This document shows, piece after piece, positions 18,537 to 28,572 of a DNA stretch of 64,000 nucleotides. The translations under genes and the position numbers were made by a program. This DNA comes from Flavobacteriaceae bacterium. Lineage in GTDB: Bacteria > Bacteroidota > Bacteroidia > Flavobacteriales > Weeksellaceae. The stretch is from positions 39,594 to 103,593 of the forward strand of contig JAAYKY010000056.1 in NCBI GenBank assembly GCA_012522185.1, written 5' to 3'. The notes beneath the pieces were generated by a model, which was not told the origin of the DNA, did not search any database, and saw only the letters and a program-made list of their open reading frames with translations. Numbering within the stretch: position 1 is the stretch's first letter; each line of letters begins with the position of its first letter.

Positions 18537-20267
18537 TTAATCAACATTATCATGTAGAAAATTATTGGGCCTTATTTTCGTTTCGTTATTGCTGTCTTTG
18601 CTGATTACATAATCCGACGGTGAATTATCTTCTCTTTCATTGAGTTCCAGCCCTTTTCTCTTATATGCCGGGATGCTTTCTACTTCGTCCATTGATTTGT
18701 TTTGAAGTGTATTTTTGAATTTATAGTTGAACTGCTTCAATCTTGCTCTTCTTTCTTCAATGGCCTGTGACAAAGACTCAGAGATAGGTGAATCAAATGG
18801 ATTTTCGGGTTCGATTTCTTTCTTCACTTCCGGTTTGACTGCTTTTACAGCGGGCTGAACTGAAACGGATTCGTCTTCTTTTTCGTCTTCTTCGGAATCA
18901 TCGTCAAGTGAAAACATCATGGTCTGTGGGAAATCTTCCTCTTCTTCTACTTCAGGTGAAATTCCCATCGCTTCTTCTTCCGCTACGACTTCTATTTCTT
19001 CATTCGTTTCCTCTTCCTCGAACAAAGGTTGTTGGATTTGTTTAAGTTCAGGTTCCCATTCGTCTTCTTCTTTTTCCTGTTTTTTGCTGACAGGTTTTTC
19101 TTCCGGATCTTCTAGGATGAATTTCACCTCCTCGTTGGATTCTTCCTCTTCTTCACTTCCCTCCATTTCCAGCATTGGATTTTTTTTCACATGAACTAAA
19201 AAAGGCGTTTCGGTGGAAAGTTTTTGTACTACGGGTTGATCTTCGTCCAATGTATGAATTACTTTTTCTTCTTCTTTGCCCGTAAAAATCTGATCCTCCG
19301 CCGGAAATCCTGTAGCCACAACTGTGACGCTGATTTTGTCACCTAATTCCAAATCTTCTCCTACTCCCATAATGATGTTTGCATTATGTCCAGCTTCGTT
19401 TTGGATATGTTCGTTGATGATTCCGATTTCGTCCATAGTCACCTCGTTATCCCCTGACACAATAAGCAACAATACATTTTGAGCTCCTGTAATTTTATTA
19501 TTGTTCAACAATGGAGAGTCCAGGGCAGCGTTTATAGCTTCTCTTGCTTTGTTTTCCCCACTTGCTTTTCCGGTTCCCATGATAGCTGTTCCCGAATCGG
19601 CAAGTACGGTTCGTGCATCTCGTAAGTCGATATTGGTTGCATAATGTTTGGAAATGACTTCAGCGATACCTTTGGCTGCGGTTGTCAAAACTTCGTCAGC
19701 TTTGGCGAAACTTGCTTTATAGCCGAGGTTGCCGTACAATTCACGTAATTTATCGTTGTTAATCACAATCAATGAATCGACGTTTTTCTGCAGTTTTTCA
19801 ATTCCTTTTTCGGCTTGTTCCAGTCGCATTTTTCCTTCAAAATAAAAAGGAGCGGTCACGATACCCACTGTCAGGATTCCCAGTTCTTTGGAGATTCCGG
19901 CAATGACAGGCGCGGCTCCGGTTCCGGTACCACCGCCCATTCCTGCTGTAATAAACACCATTTTGGTATTGGAGTCAAGAAATTTTTTGATGTCTTCCAT
20001 ACTTTCCAAAGCAGCTTGCTCACCTACTTCGGGGTTTGCACCGGCGCCTAATCCTTCCGTTGTGGATTGCCCCAATTGAATACGATTTGGAACCGGGCTA
20101 TTGTTCAGTGCCTGCGCATCTGTATTGCATACAACAAAATCTACTCCTTCTATTCCCTGCTGAAACATGTGATTGACCGCATTGGATCCGCCGCCTCCTA
20201 CACCAATAACTTTGATGGAAGACGAGCGATGCTTTGGCAAGTCAAACATAAAATCTACGCTACTCAT
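18537..20267 (-). CDS. ftsZ: Cell division GTPase FtsZ with long acidic C-terminus
   Basis: FtsZ polymerises at mid-cell to form the division ring. The GTPase core (residues about 15-320) is canonical: KVIGVGGGGSNAVNHM, the tubulin signature GGGTGTGAAPVIA, the Asn/Asp-rich T7 loop, and the ISVTVVATGF strand. After the core comes an acidic, low-complexity linker of about 240 residues rich in E and D, then a short basic/hydrophobic stretch near residue 545. The total of 576 residues is much longer than the E. coli protein (383), which is usual in Flavobacteriia. It is the last gene of the cluster and follows ftsA by 25 bp. Confidence 0.97.
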   Translation of the reverse strand: MSSVDFMFDLPKHRSSSIKVIGVGGGGSNAVNHMFQQGIEGVDFVVCNTDAQALNNSPVPNRIQLGQSTTEGLGAGANPEVGEQAALESMEDIKKFLDSNTKMVFITAGMGGGTGTGAAPVIAGISKELGILTVGIVTAPFYFEGKMRLEQAEKGIEKLQKNVDSLIVINNDKLRELYGNLGYKASFAKADEVLTTAAKGIAEVISKHYATNIDLRDARTVLADSGTAIMGTGKASGENKAREAINAALDSPLLNNNKITGAQNVLLLIVSGDNEVTMDEIGIINEHIQNEAGHNANIIMGVGEDLELGDKISVTVVATGFPAEDQIFTGKEEEKVIHTLDEDQPVVQKLSTETPFLVHVKKNPMLEMEGSEEEEESNEEVKFILEDPEEKPVSKKQEKEEDEWEPELKQIQQPLFEEEETNEEIEVVAEEEAMGISPEVEEEEDFPQTMMFSLDDDSEEDEKEDESVSVQPAVKAVKPEVKKEIEPENPFDSPISESLSQAIEERRARLKQFNYKFKNTLQNKSMDEVESIPAYKRKGLELNEREDNSPSDYVISKDSNNETKIRPNNFLHDNVD

Positions 20268-20292
20268 ATCGTTATATTTTTAATTCAATTAA

Positions 20293-21666
20293 TTATTCAG
20301 TTTCATTTATCATTTGGATAAATCGATCCGTCCACTTCGAAAATATCGACGGCCCTTTGGACTGTCTTGTTTTTTTCACTTTCTTTTTGGGTAATTCTAC
20401 GGGAGCTTCTTCTTCCAATAAATTTTCTTCCCGACTTTCCACTGTGGCTTCTTTCTCTTGATTTTCTATCCTCTCATCTTCCGCTTCTTCTTCCATTTCC
20501 TCCATTTTCTCAAGTCCTTTCATGAGCAACCCAACCGAAGTTGCATATTCCGGCCCTGAAAGTTCATCCACTAAATCTCCTACGATATGTTCGTTGGAAT
20601 ATCCGATTCGAACATCCATCGCAGTCAGATACTCGGTTAGTTGTCTGATGTGCTTTAATTTAGACCCACCTCCTGTCATCACGATTCCGGCGATTAGTTT
20701 TTTCTTTTCGTCCTCACAACCGTAATGTTTTAACTCCAAATTGATTTGTTGAATGATTTCCTCTACTCTTGCATGGATGATTTGCGAAAGTCTTTTGAGT
20801 GAGATTTCTTTTGGATCGCGACCTCTCAAACCTGGGATTGAAACAATTTCACTTTCTTTATTCTCGCCGGGCCATGCCGAACCAAATTTTTCTTTCAGTA
20901 ATTCGGCGTGTCTTTCAATAATCGAGCAACCTACTTTGATGTCTTCCGTAATGACGTTTCCACCAAATGGAATCACAGACGTATGGCGAATCATATTGTC
21001 TTTGAAAATCGCAATATCCGTCGTTCCGCCACCGATATCCACAAGTGCCACACCCGCTTCTTTTTCTTCTTTGCTCAAAGTTGCATCGGAAGAAGCAAGG
21101 GGTTCGAGTGTAATTCCCGCTAAGTTCAACCCAGCAGTTCTCACGCATCGGGCAATGTTTTTAATCGAAGTGACTTGCCCGACCACTACGTGGAAATTCG
21201 CTTCCAATCGGCTTCCGTACATCCCGATCGGCTCGGTGATATCGCCATCGCTGTCCACTTTGAATTCCTGTGGCAACACATGAATAATCTCTTCACCGGG
21301 AAGCATCACCAATTTGTACACCTGATTAACCAACTTTTTGAGGTCGTTTTCATCGATGACGGTCTCATAATCAGGTCGCGTAATATAGTCACTGTGCTGA
21401 AGCGAGCGGATGTGTTGCCCCGCAATCCCTACGGTAACATCTGTAATTTTATGGCCAGAAGATGCTTCGGCTTCAGCAACGGCTTCTTTTATTGAATTGA
21501 CCGTTTGTGTAATGTTATTGACTACGCCACGGTGCACTCCCAAACTTTTGGCTTGACCTACGCCTAAAATTTCAATTTTTCCGTGTTCATTTTTCCGACC
21601 GACCATCGCTACGATTTTCGTGGTCCCTATATCCAAGCCTACAGCTATTCCGTTATTTTTCATCAT
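20293..21666 (-). CDS. ftsA: Cell division protein FtsA
   Basis: FtsA is an actin-like ATPase that tethers FtsZ to the membrane. The phosphate-1 motif GLDIGTTKIVAMVG opens the protein; phosphate-2 (GVALVDIGGGTTDIAIF) and the adenosine motif (IVMTGGGSKL) follow. Residues about 385-430 form a glutamate-rich insert, and the protein ends in the basic amphipathic membrane helix (IFSKWTDRFIQMINE). I chose the ATG at 21666; a TTG further upstream would add seven residues. The start overlaps the end of ftsQ by 14 bp. Confidence 0.95.
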   Translation of the reverse strand: MMKNNGIAVGLDIGTTKIVAMVGRKNEHGKIEILGVGQAKSLGVHRGVVNNITQTVNSIKEAVAEAEASSGHKITDVTVGIAGQHIRSLQHSDYITRPDYETVIDENDLKKLVNQVYKLVMLPGEEIIHVLPQEFKVDSDGDITEPIGMYGSRLEANFHVVVGQVTSIKNIARCVRTAGLNLAGITLEPLASSDATLSKEEKEAGVALVDIGGGTTDIAIFKDNMIRHTSVIPFGGNVITEDIKVGCSIIERHAELLKEKFGSAWPGENKESEIVSIPGLRGRDPKEISLKRLSQIIHARVEEIIQQINLELKHYGCEDEKKKLIAGIVMTGGGSKLKHIRQLTEYLTAMDVRIGYSNEHIVGDLVDELSGPEYATSVGLLMKGLEKMEEMEEEAEDERIENQEKEATVESREENLLEEEAPVELPKKKVKKTRQSKGPSIFSKWTDRFIQMINETE

Positions 21667-22393
21667 TAATTCTTTTGGTTGCAACAATTTGGTTATTAAA
21701 TCTCAGGTTAATTCTTTCATAATAATTCAACCCCACTTTTCCGAGGTATTCATCATAAAATAATTTCAGTTTTTCGAATTTCGATTCGATATTTTTTAAT
21801 TCACCAAATTCAATGACGTAATCTCCTTTGTTAACTAACAAAATAAACGAATTTGGCTCTTCTTTTTTAACAGCTATGATGTGTTTTTTCAACAACTTAT
21901 CAGCCGATATAAATTCGGCAAGATTCTTCAATCCTTCAAAGTCCGATTCCTCAATTTCTCCTCCTACCATCAGAACTTGGGCCGCATACAAATGAGACAA
22001 GGGGATTTTATTTAATTCTTCGGACAGATAAAACTCATCTTCCCCAGTGTTAACACGGGCTACGGGCGTTTCCTGATGGATTTGAATTTGCATCACACCG
22101 TCCACATCAGAGAATACCTGTGATTTGCTGACAAATGAATTTCGGTCTAAAATTTCTTCTACTTTGGCCACATCAATATTGCCAAGAGGAATGGAGCTTA
22201 AGCGAAGTTGAGGACCATCGAGAACTTTTCTCACAAGGCTATCGTTCACGAAATACTTACCGGATTCGTGATCTACCTTGATTTTGATTTCCGTCAAGGG
22301 TTTACAAGCGTGTCTGTTGGCTGAAAAACTCACCAAAAAAGCAAGAACCAAAATCCCAAGTCCCGTTTTCAGCAACCTCCACTTAGTCTTCAT
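21653..22393 (-). CDS. ftsQ: Cell division protein FtsQ/DivIB
   Basis: FtsQ is a bitopic inner-membrane scaffold of the divisome that contacts FtsB/FtsL. The 246-residue protein has a short basic cytoplasmic start, one membrane segment (about 10-24, LGILVLAFLVSFSA), and a periplasmic POTRA-like region (for example VDHESGKYFVNDSLV) followed by a beta domain with VARVNTGEDEFYLSEE. Sequence conservation in this family is low, so position between murC and ftsA is part of the evidence. It overlaps murC by 11 bp. Confidence 0.85.
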   Translation of the reverse strand: MKTKWRLLKTGLGILVLAFLVSFSANRHACKPLTEIKIKVDHESGKYFVNDSLVRKVLDGPQLRLSSIPLGNIDVAKVEEILDRNSFVSKSQVFSDVDGVMQIQIHQETPVARVNTGEDEFYLSEELNKIPLSHLYAAQVLMVGGEIEESDFEGLKNLAEFISADKLLKKHIIAVKKEEPNSFILLVNKGDYVIEFGELKNIESKFEKLKLFYDEYLGKVGLNYYERINLRFNNQIVATKRINDEK

Positions 22394-23723
22394 TTAACCA
22401 TGATTTTAGAGGTTTAACCAATCTATCAATATTTCCCGCGCCTACCGTCACCAAAACATCGAAATCCTTCATCTGAATACGGCTCATGGCATTCTCCAAA
22501 GAAGAAACTTCTTTGTTTTCCAGATTTATCCTATCGAGCAAAGTCTTGGAGGTCACGCCTTCAATAGGCAGTTCACGCGCCGGATAAATATCCAGCAAAA
22601 TCAATTCATCGAATCGACTCAGGCTCTCCGCAAAACCATCCATAAAATCCCGTGTCCGCGAAAAAAGATGCGGTTGAAAAACACCCAAAATCTTTTTATC
22701 GGGAAAGATTTCACGAACTGAGCTTGTCAATGCATTTAATTCGGTTGGATGGTGTGCATAATCATCGATGTAAATTTTATCTTTAAAATCCCATCTGTTA
22801 AATCTTCTTTTGACTCCTTTGAAGTTCTCTAAGGCATATTTGATTTTGTGCGCAGGAATTTTAAGATGCAAAGCAACGGCAATCGCTGCTACGGCATTTT
22901 CAACATTGTGTTTTCCCGGTAATTTTAAAATAAAGTTTTCAATTAAATCCTCTGGAGTTTTCAAATCAAAATGATAAATTCCATTTTCAATTCGGATGTT
23001 AACTGCATCAAAATCGGCTTCGGATTCTACTCCATAAGTAATCCCGTCAGGGATCGGCAATCCTTTCTTTACAAAAATTCTCTCGGAAATCTTTCGACCA
23101 AATGCGATGAAAGCTTCTTCAAATTCTTCTTTGCTTCCATAAATATCCAAATGGTCTGCATCCATCGAAGTGATGATTCCGATTTTTGGTGAAAGTTTCA
23201 GAAAAGACCGATCAAATTCATCGGCTTCAGAAACTGTGATTTTGTATCCATTGTTTAAAAAATTGGAATTGTATTCTTCCAAAACCCCACCCAGAAAGGC
23301 AGAGCTTTCCATTTCGCTATGGTGAAGAATATGCCCCAAAATGGACGATGTTGTGGTTTTACCATGGGTTCCTGCCACAGCGATTCCGTAGGTTGCATCG
23401 GTAATTTCACCTAAAACTTCGGAGCGTTTCATAATATCAAACCCGTTTTGCAGGAAATATTGGTATTCTCTGAGTTCTTTTGGCACGGCTGGTGTGTAAA
23501 CAACCAATGTATTATCGGGCGTGAGATAAGGCGCAATTTTGTCCAGATGATCTTCAAAATGCAGATCAATCCCTTCTCTTTCCAACTCCCTTGTCAGATC
23601 TGTCGGTGTTTTATCATATCCAATTACTATTTTCTCGAGTGATTTAAAATAGCGAGCAAGGGCGCTCATCCCGATACCTCCAGCTCCTATGAAATAGTAA
23701 TATTTTCTTCCTAAGACATTCAT
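22383..23723 (-). CDS. murC: UDP-N-acetylmuramate--L-alanine ligase
   Basis: MurC adds the first amino acid of the peptidoglycan stem peptide to UDP-MurNAc, using ATP, in the cytoplasm. The 446-residue protein has the N-terminal nucleotide-binding GAGGIGMSALARYF, the ATP loop AVAGTHGKTTTSSILGH, a SEADEFDRSFL segment and the domain-3 motif IDDYAHHPTE. The start overlaps the murG stop by 4 bp. It sits in the middle of the all-minus cell-wall cluster. Confidence 0.96.
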   Translation of the reverse strand: MNVLGRKYYYFIGAGGIGMSALARYFKSLEKIVIGYDKTPTDLTRELEREGIDLHFEDHLDKIAPYLTPDNTLVVYTPAVPKELREYQYFLQNGFDIMKRSEVLGEITDATYGIAVAGTHGKTTTSSILGHILHHSEMESSAFLGGVLEEYNSNFLNNGYKITVSEADEFDRSFLKLSPKIGIITSMDADHLDIYGSKEEFEEAFIAFGRKISERIFVKKGLPIPDGITYGVESEADFDAVNIRIENGIYHFDLKTPEDLIENFILKLPGKHNVENAVAAIAVALHLKIPAHKIKYALENFKGVKRRFNRWDFKDKIYIDDYAHHPTELNALTSSVREIFPDKKILGVFQPHLFSRTRDFMDGFAESLSRFDELILLDIYPARELPIEGVTSKTLLDRINLENKEVSSLENAMSRIQMKDFDVLVTVGAGNIDRLVKPLKSWLNED

Positions 23724-24826
23724 TTGATTTTGCTTAATAAAATGTCAACAATTTCTTTTGTAGCATTGGGTTTCCCCATTCTTATCAGGTTTTCTGACAG
23801 TAAAGACTGTCGATTGGTATCCTGAATTAAATCCAGCGCCGTATTGACCAGCTCTGTTGAGGCCTGTGAATCCGTGAGCATACAAGCGGCATTTTTATCT
23901 ACCAAAGCTTTGGCGTTTTTGGTCTGATGGTCCTCTGCTGCGAAAGGAAAAGGCACTAAAATCAAAGGTTTCCCCACGAGGGATAACTCTGAAATGGCCA
24001 TGGCTCCGGCACGTGAGACAATCAGATCGGCTGCAGAAAATGCCGTTTTCATGTCGTAAATGAATTCCGTTATATGAATTCCCTTCAAATCTCCGTCCAA
24101 TTCGGTTTTGATTTTATCGAAATCCAATTTACCTGTTTGCCAGATTAGCTGAACTCCGACATCTTGTAATTTTTTCAGATCCGATTTCCAAGCATAGTTC
24201 AAAGTTCGTGAACCTTGGCTTCCACCGATGGAAAGAATTGTTTTTTTCTCTGGATCCAAACCATAGGAATGAATCGCTTGTTCCCGATTACTTAAATTTT
24301 TAAATATTTCGGAACGAATTGGATTTCCAGTATAATGGACTTTTTCGGTCGGGAATTGAGAAATCCCTTCATAAGCCACACAAATGGCTTCCGCACGGTT
24401 TTTCAATAATTTATTGGTTATTCCAGGAAAAGAATTCTGCTCTTGAATCACCACAGGAATTCCTTGTTTTGAAGCTTGCCACAAAAGAGGTCCGCTTGCA
24501 AATCCACCGGTTCCGATTGCGATGTCGGGTTTAAATTCTTTCAGAATTTTCTTGGCTAATTTTAAACTTTTCTGAAGTTTCAAAGGAAAGGAAAGATTGG
24601 ACAATAGATTTCCCCGATCAATTCCGCTAATAGGCAAACCTTTGATTTGGTAGCCTGCTTTTGGAACTTTTTCCATTTCCATTTTCCCCAATGCACCTAC
24701 AAACAAAATCTCGGAATCGGGCAAGCGGTTTTTGATTTCATCCGCAATGGCGATTGCAGGATAAATATGACCACCTGTTCCTCCGCCGCTTATGATGATT
24801 TTAGGCGATGTCTTGGATAACTTCAT
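23720..24826 (-). CDS. murG: UDP-N-acetylglucosamine transferase MurG
   Basis: MurG attaches GlcNAc to lipid I to make lipid II on the inner face of the membrane. The 368-residue GT-B glycosyltransferase begins with the glycine-rich ISGGGTGGHIYPAIAIA loop. It also has GFASGPLLWQA, VIQEQNSFPGITNKLL, the UDP-GlcNAc-contact SIGGSQGSRTLN, and SRAGAMAISELSLVGKPLILVPFPFA with the conserved Glu. Its start overlaps the ftsW end by 26 bp, so the two are likely co-translated. Confidence 0.96.
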   Translation of the reverse strand: MKLSKTSPKIIISGGGTGGHIYPAIAIADEIKNRLPDSEILFVGALGKMEMEKVPKAGYQIKGLPISGIDRGNLLSNLSFPLKLQKSLKLAKKILKEFKPDIAIGTGGFASGPLLWQASKQGIPVVIQEQNSFPGITNKLLKNRAEAICVAYEGISQFPTEKVHYTGNPIRSEIFKNLSNREQAIHSYGLDPEKKTILSIGGSQGSRTLNYAWKSDLKKLQDVGVQLIWQTGKLDFDKIKTELDGDLKGIHITEFIYDMKTAFSAADLIVSRAGAMAISELSLVGKPLILVPFPFAAEDHQTKNAKALVDKNAACMLTDSQASTELVNTALDLIQDTNRQSLLSENLIRMGKPNATKEIVDILLSKIK

Positions 24827-26006
24827 CTATATTTTTTCTTTTTTCAAATTCAATTTCTTCAGGGGTTTTAATCGCCCTGCTCACACTCAAAATAATCCCA
24901 AAGGCAATACAAGTCACCCAAAGAGAAGTTCCCCCATAACTAATCATAGGCAAAGGTTGTCCTGTCACCGGAAACAAGTTTACAGCCACACCCATGTTGA
25001 CCATGGCCTGAAAAACAACCGGAATCCCCACCGCAAGGACGACAAGCGTCCCAAAAAATGTGTGGATTTTCGTTGCAATGACCATAATCCGAAATAGGAT
25101 GAGAACAAAGAGAAATATCAAGAAGGTTGCCCCTATAATTCCATACTCCTCTACTACAATCGCAAAAATAAAATCCGATGAAGATTGGGGAAGCGTTTGT
25201 TTGAAAACACTTTTCCCAGGACCTACACCGCCGAGCCCACCTCGGTTGATGGCCGCTTTCGCATGATGTACTTGATAGGATTCGATGCCGTCATCTTTGG
25301 TGAAATTTTCAATTCTCGACTTCCATGTATGAACCCTCGAATTCGGAATTAAATCTCCATAATTAAACGCAATAAAGATAAATAGCCCTCCCGCTACAAT
25401 ACCTGTGGCAAAGATTCCAGCGAGAATTTTCCAAGGAAAACCTCCGATAAACAGCAAAACCATACACATGAAAAAAAGAATCGCTGCTGTAGAACCATTG
25501 GCCGGAAATATCAATCCAATGATCACAAACATGGGAAAGAAAAGCGGGAAAAAAGATTGCGCAAAACTTACTTCTTTGTCCCGAATTTTCGTCAAGTATC
25601 TGGCAATGTAAACCAAAAGAACCATCGAGGCGAAGGTCGAAGTTTGGATGGTAATTGAAGTACCCGGAAGCTTCAGCCATCGAGCCGCATTGGCCCCTTC
25701 GATTGTGGTTCCCTGAAGCAAAGTAAAAACGAGTAGAAGAAATATAATCGGTAGTCCCAATAAGGCCAATCCTCCGAAATATTTATAATTGACTCTTTGG
25801 AGTGTTACGATGATAATCAATCCGATAACCAAAAAGGCTGCGTGTTTCCCCATGTGAGAAAACACCGATCCAGAACCCACCGTATAAACAAGATTGGAAC
25901 TTGCCGAATAAACAGGAAGGAAGGAAAATATGGCCAATATGAAAATAAAAGCCCATAGATATTTATCTCCCTTTATGTAATTTTTCAGAAATCCCAAACC
26001 CTTCAT
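24801..26006 (-). CDS. ftsW: Septal peptidoglycan polymerase FtsW
   Basis: FtsW is the SEDS-family glycosyltransferase that polymerises septal peptidoglycan together with FtsI. The 401-residue protein has about ten membrane segments. Typical SEDS features are YQVHHAKAAINRGGLGGVGPGKS (the periplasmic loop with the catalytic-type Asp/Gln area), IFAIVVEEYGIIGA, and near the end FPVTGQPLPMISYGGTS. It lies 1 bp downstream of murD. Confidence 0.95.
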   Translation of the reverse strand: MKGLGFLKNYIKGDKYLWAFIFILAIFSFLPVYSASSNLVYTVGSGSVFSHMGKHAAFLVIGLIIIVTLQRVNYKYFGGLALLGLPIIFLLLVFTLLQGTTIEGANAARWLKLPGTSITIQTSTFASMVLLVYIARYLTKIRDKEVSFAQSFFPLFFPMFVIIGLIFPANGSTAAILFFMCMVLLFIGGFPWKILAGIFATGIVAGGLFIFIAFNYGDLIPNSRVHTWKSRIENFTKDDGIESYQVHHAKAAINRGGLGGVGPGKSVFKQTLPQSSSDFIFAIVVEEYGIIGATFLIFLFVLILFRIMVIATKIHTFFGTLVVLAVGIPVVFQAMVNMGVAVNLFPVTGQPLPMISYGGTSLWVTCIAFGIILSVSRAIKTPEEIEFEKRKNIDEVIQDIA

Positions 26007-26007
26007 A

Positions 26008-27342
26008 TCAAAGATTTTTTACTTCTTTTTTAAACTGATTTCCTCTGTCTTCGTAATTCTCAAACAAATCATAGCTCGCACAAGCAGGAGAAAGCAGGAC
26101 AGAATCTCCTTTTCTACCAAACATATAAGCCGTTCGAACCGCATCTTGCATGGATTTGGTTTCTACAATATTTTCAACCAATCCATCGAAGGTTTCTAAG
26201 ATTTTAGAATTGTCCAAACCCAAACAAACAATGGCTTTGACTTTCTTTTTCACCAAAGGAATTAATTCCGAATAATCATTTCCTTTGTCGGTTCCTCCGA
26301 CAATCCAAACGGTCGGTGAGTTCATACTTTCCAAAGCATAATAAGCCGCATTGACATTGGTTGCTTTGGAGTCATTGATAAATTCGATACCTCCGATTTT
26401 TAAAATCGACTCCAAACGATGCTCTACTGCTTTGAAATCGTATAAACTTCGTTTGATGGTTTCTTTTCTGATCTTTAAAATATTTGCCGCCGTTGCAGCT
26501 GCCATCGTATTGGAAACATTGTGCTTTCCTCTCAATGCAAATTGAGAAACCGGCAATTCCAAACGATCAGGGAAATTCAGGATTAGATTTTCATCTTCTT
26601 CATAAGTTCCGTCATTTAATCTTTTGTCCATAGAATAAGGTACTTTTTTTGCTTTTGTGTTTATATTTTTAATTAATTCAAGTATGTTATCGTCGTCAAA
26701 ATTGTACACGAAATAATCTTCTTCGGATTGATTTTCGGTGATTTTAAACTTTGAGCGAGCGTATAATTCCAATTTATAATCATATTGATCCAAATGATCT
26801 GGTGTGATGTTCAGCAAAATGGCGATGTATGGCTTGAACGAAACTACATCGTCCAATTGAAAACTACTGATTTCCAACACATAATAATCGTGATCATCTT
26901 GTACGACCAATTCGGCAAAGCTTTTTCCGATATTGCCTCCTATGCCCACTTTCAATCCGGCTTCTACCAAAATGTGGTGAAGCAAAGAAGAGGTAGTCGT
27001 TTTTCCATTACTTCCGGTTACTGCAATAACTTTCGCATCGGTATATCTTGAAGCAAATTCAATTTCCGAAACAATTGGGATATGTCTTTCTTTTAGTTTT
27101 TGGATGATTTCGACTTTGGAAGGAATTCCAGGACTTTTCACCACGAGATCGGCTTCCAAGACTTTGGACTCTGTATGTCTTTCTTCTTCGAATTCGATTT
27201 CATTTTGAAGCAACTTCTCTCGGTATTTTTCTTTGAGTTTCCCTTTGTCAGAAAGAAAAACTTGAAATCCTTGTTTTTTTCCGAGTATCGCCGCTCCGAC
27301 TCCGCTTTCGCCTCCGCCCAATATGACCAACCGCTCCTTCAT
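26008..27342 (-). CDS. murD: UDP-N-acetylmuramoylalanine--D-glutamate ligase
   Basis: MurD adds D-glutamate to UDP-MurNAc-L-Ala. The 444-residue protein shows the N-terminal UDP-binding ILGGGESGVGAAILGKKQG, VKSPGIP, the P-loop AVTGSNGKTTTSSLLHH, FQLDDVVSFKPYIAILLNIT, and C-terminal INDSKATNVNAAYYALESM with the conserved Lys. It directly follows mraY with no gap and precedes ftsW. Confidence 0.96.
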   Translation of the reverse strand: MKERLVILGGGESGVGAAILGKKQGFQVFLSDKGKLKEKYREKLLQNEIEFEEERHTESKVLEADLVVKSPGIPSKVEIIQKLKERHIPIVSEIEFASRYTDAKVIAVTGSNGKTTTSSLLHHILVEAGLKVGIGGNIGKSFAELVVQDDHDYYVLEISSFQLDDVVSFKPYIAILLNITPDHLDQYDYKLELYARSKFKITENQSEEDYFVYNFDDDNILELIKNINTKAKKVPYSMDKRLNDGTYEEDENLILNFPDRLELPVSQFALRGKHNVSNTMAAATAANILKIRKETIKRSLYDFKAVEHRLESILKIGGIEFINDSKATNVNAAYYALESMNSPTVWIVGGTDKGNDYSELIPLVKKKVKAIVCLGLDNSKILETFDGLVENIVETKSMQDAVRTAYMFGRKGDSVLLSPACASYDLFENYEDRGNQFKKEVKNL

Positions 27343-28569
27343 TTACCTCATCTTCAATGTTATAATCGTCACAGTCGCCAAAATAAACCCTACAATCAAC
27401 ATCCGATTTACGATTTTGCTTTCGTGGTAACCTTCCTTTTGGAAATGATGGTGCAAAGGCGACATCAGAAATATTCTGTGCCCTTCTCCAAATTTCCTTT
27501 TGGTGTATTTGAAATACGAAACCTGCAACATCACGGAAAGACTTTCTGCAAAGAAAATTCCGCATAATACGGGCAACATCAATTCTTTCCGAACAATGAT
27601 AGCAATCACCGCAATGAGTCCGCCAATGGTCAAACTTCCAGTATCGCCCATGAAAACTTGCGCCGGATAAGTATTGTACCAAAGAAATCCAATCAAGCCA
27701 CCGATAAATGCTGTACAGAAAATCACCACTTCTTCGGTTCTTGGAATGAAGACGATGTTTAGATAATCCGCAAAAATTATATTACCGGAAACAAAGGCAA
27801 ACAAACCCAATGCAGCAACTATAATAACTGAAGAACCCGCGGCAAGCCCGTCGATCCCATCGGTTAAATTGGCTCCATTTGAAACGGCAGTGATGATAAA
27901 AATTACCGCAATCAGAAAAACTATCCATTCGTATTTCATTTTTCCATTATTGTCCATCCAAAAAAGAAGTTCTCCGTAGTTAAACTCATTATTTTTAAAA
28001 AACGGTACGGTAGTGTCCAAGCTTTTTTCTTCTTCTCCGAATTTCACAATTTTCGCTCCTACTACCTGACCTTGCTCCACTGGAACTTGATGCTTCACCG
28101 TCACATCGGGACTAAAATAAATCATGGTTCCGACAAATAATCCCAACCCCACTTGACCCAGAACTTTGAATTTCCCGGCAAGTCCTTTCTTGTTTTTCCG
28201 AAAGACTTTGATGTAATCATCTAAAAATCCGATGACCCCAAGCCAAAGTGTGGAAACAACCAGAATGATGATGTAAATATTTTCAAGTCGGGCAAAAAGC
28301 AAAGTCGGTATCAAGGTTGCCAATATGATGATAATCCCTCCCATCGTCGGGGTACCGGTTTTTTCCTTTTGTCCTTCCAAACCTAAATCACGAACGGTTT
28401 CCCCTAATTGTTCACGACGTAAGTAATTGATAATTTTCTTTCCAAAAAACAAGGCAATCAACAAAGCTGTCAATACGGCCATACCGGCACGGAAAGATGT
28501 GTATTGAAACATCCCTAGCCCCGGAATGTTAAAGTTTTTGTCTAAAAAGTCAAATAAATAGTACAGCAT
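27343..28569 (-). CDS. mraY: Phospho-N-acetylmuramoyl-pentapeptide transferase MraY
   Basis: MraY moves phospho-MurNAc-pentapeptide to undecaprenyl phosphate, forming lipid I in the inner membrane. The 408-residue multi-span protein has [33 protein letters not shown] with the catalytic Asp pair, [13 protein letters not shown], and [17 protein letters not shown]. It contains a periplasmic insertion (about residues 150-205), common in Bacteroidota and longer than in E. coli (360 residues). It lies 3 bp after murE. Confidence 0.96.
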   Translation of the reverse strand: MLYYLFDFLDKNFNIPGLGMFQYTSFRAGMAVLTALLIALFFGKKIINYLRREQLGETVRDLGLEGQKEKTGTPTMGGIIIILATLIPTLLFARLENIYIIILVVSTLWLGVIGFLDDYIKVFRKNKKGLAGKFKVLGQVGLGLFVGTMIYFSPDVTVKHQVPVEQGQVVGAKIVKFGEEEKSLDTTVPFFKNNEFNYGELLFWMDNNGKMKYEWIVFLIAVIFIITAVSNGANLTDGIDGLAAGSSVIIVAALGLFAFVSGNIIFADYLNIVFIPRTEEVVIFCTAFIGGLIGFLWYNTYPAQVFMGDTGSLTIGGLIAVIAIIVRKELMLPVLCGIFFAESLSVMLQVSYFKYTKRKFGEGHRIFLMSPLHHHFQKEGYHESKIVNRMLIVGFILATVTIITLKMR

Positions 28570-28572
28570 AAT

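Noticed and set aside
20753..21283. A 176-codon open frame antisense to ftsA
   Set aside because: It mirrors the conserved ftsA coding sequence, has no family features and no separate promoter; long antisense frames are expected opposite conserved genes.
27248..27682. A 144-codon minus-strand frame overlapping mraY and murD in another frame
   Set aside because: It crosses two well-supported genes out of frame and is rich in Cys/His/Arg as shadows usually are.
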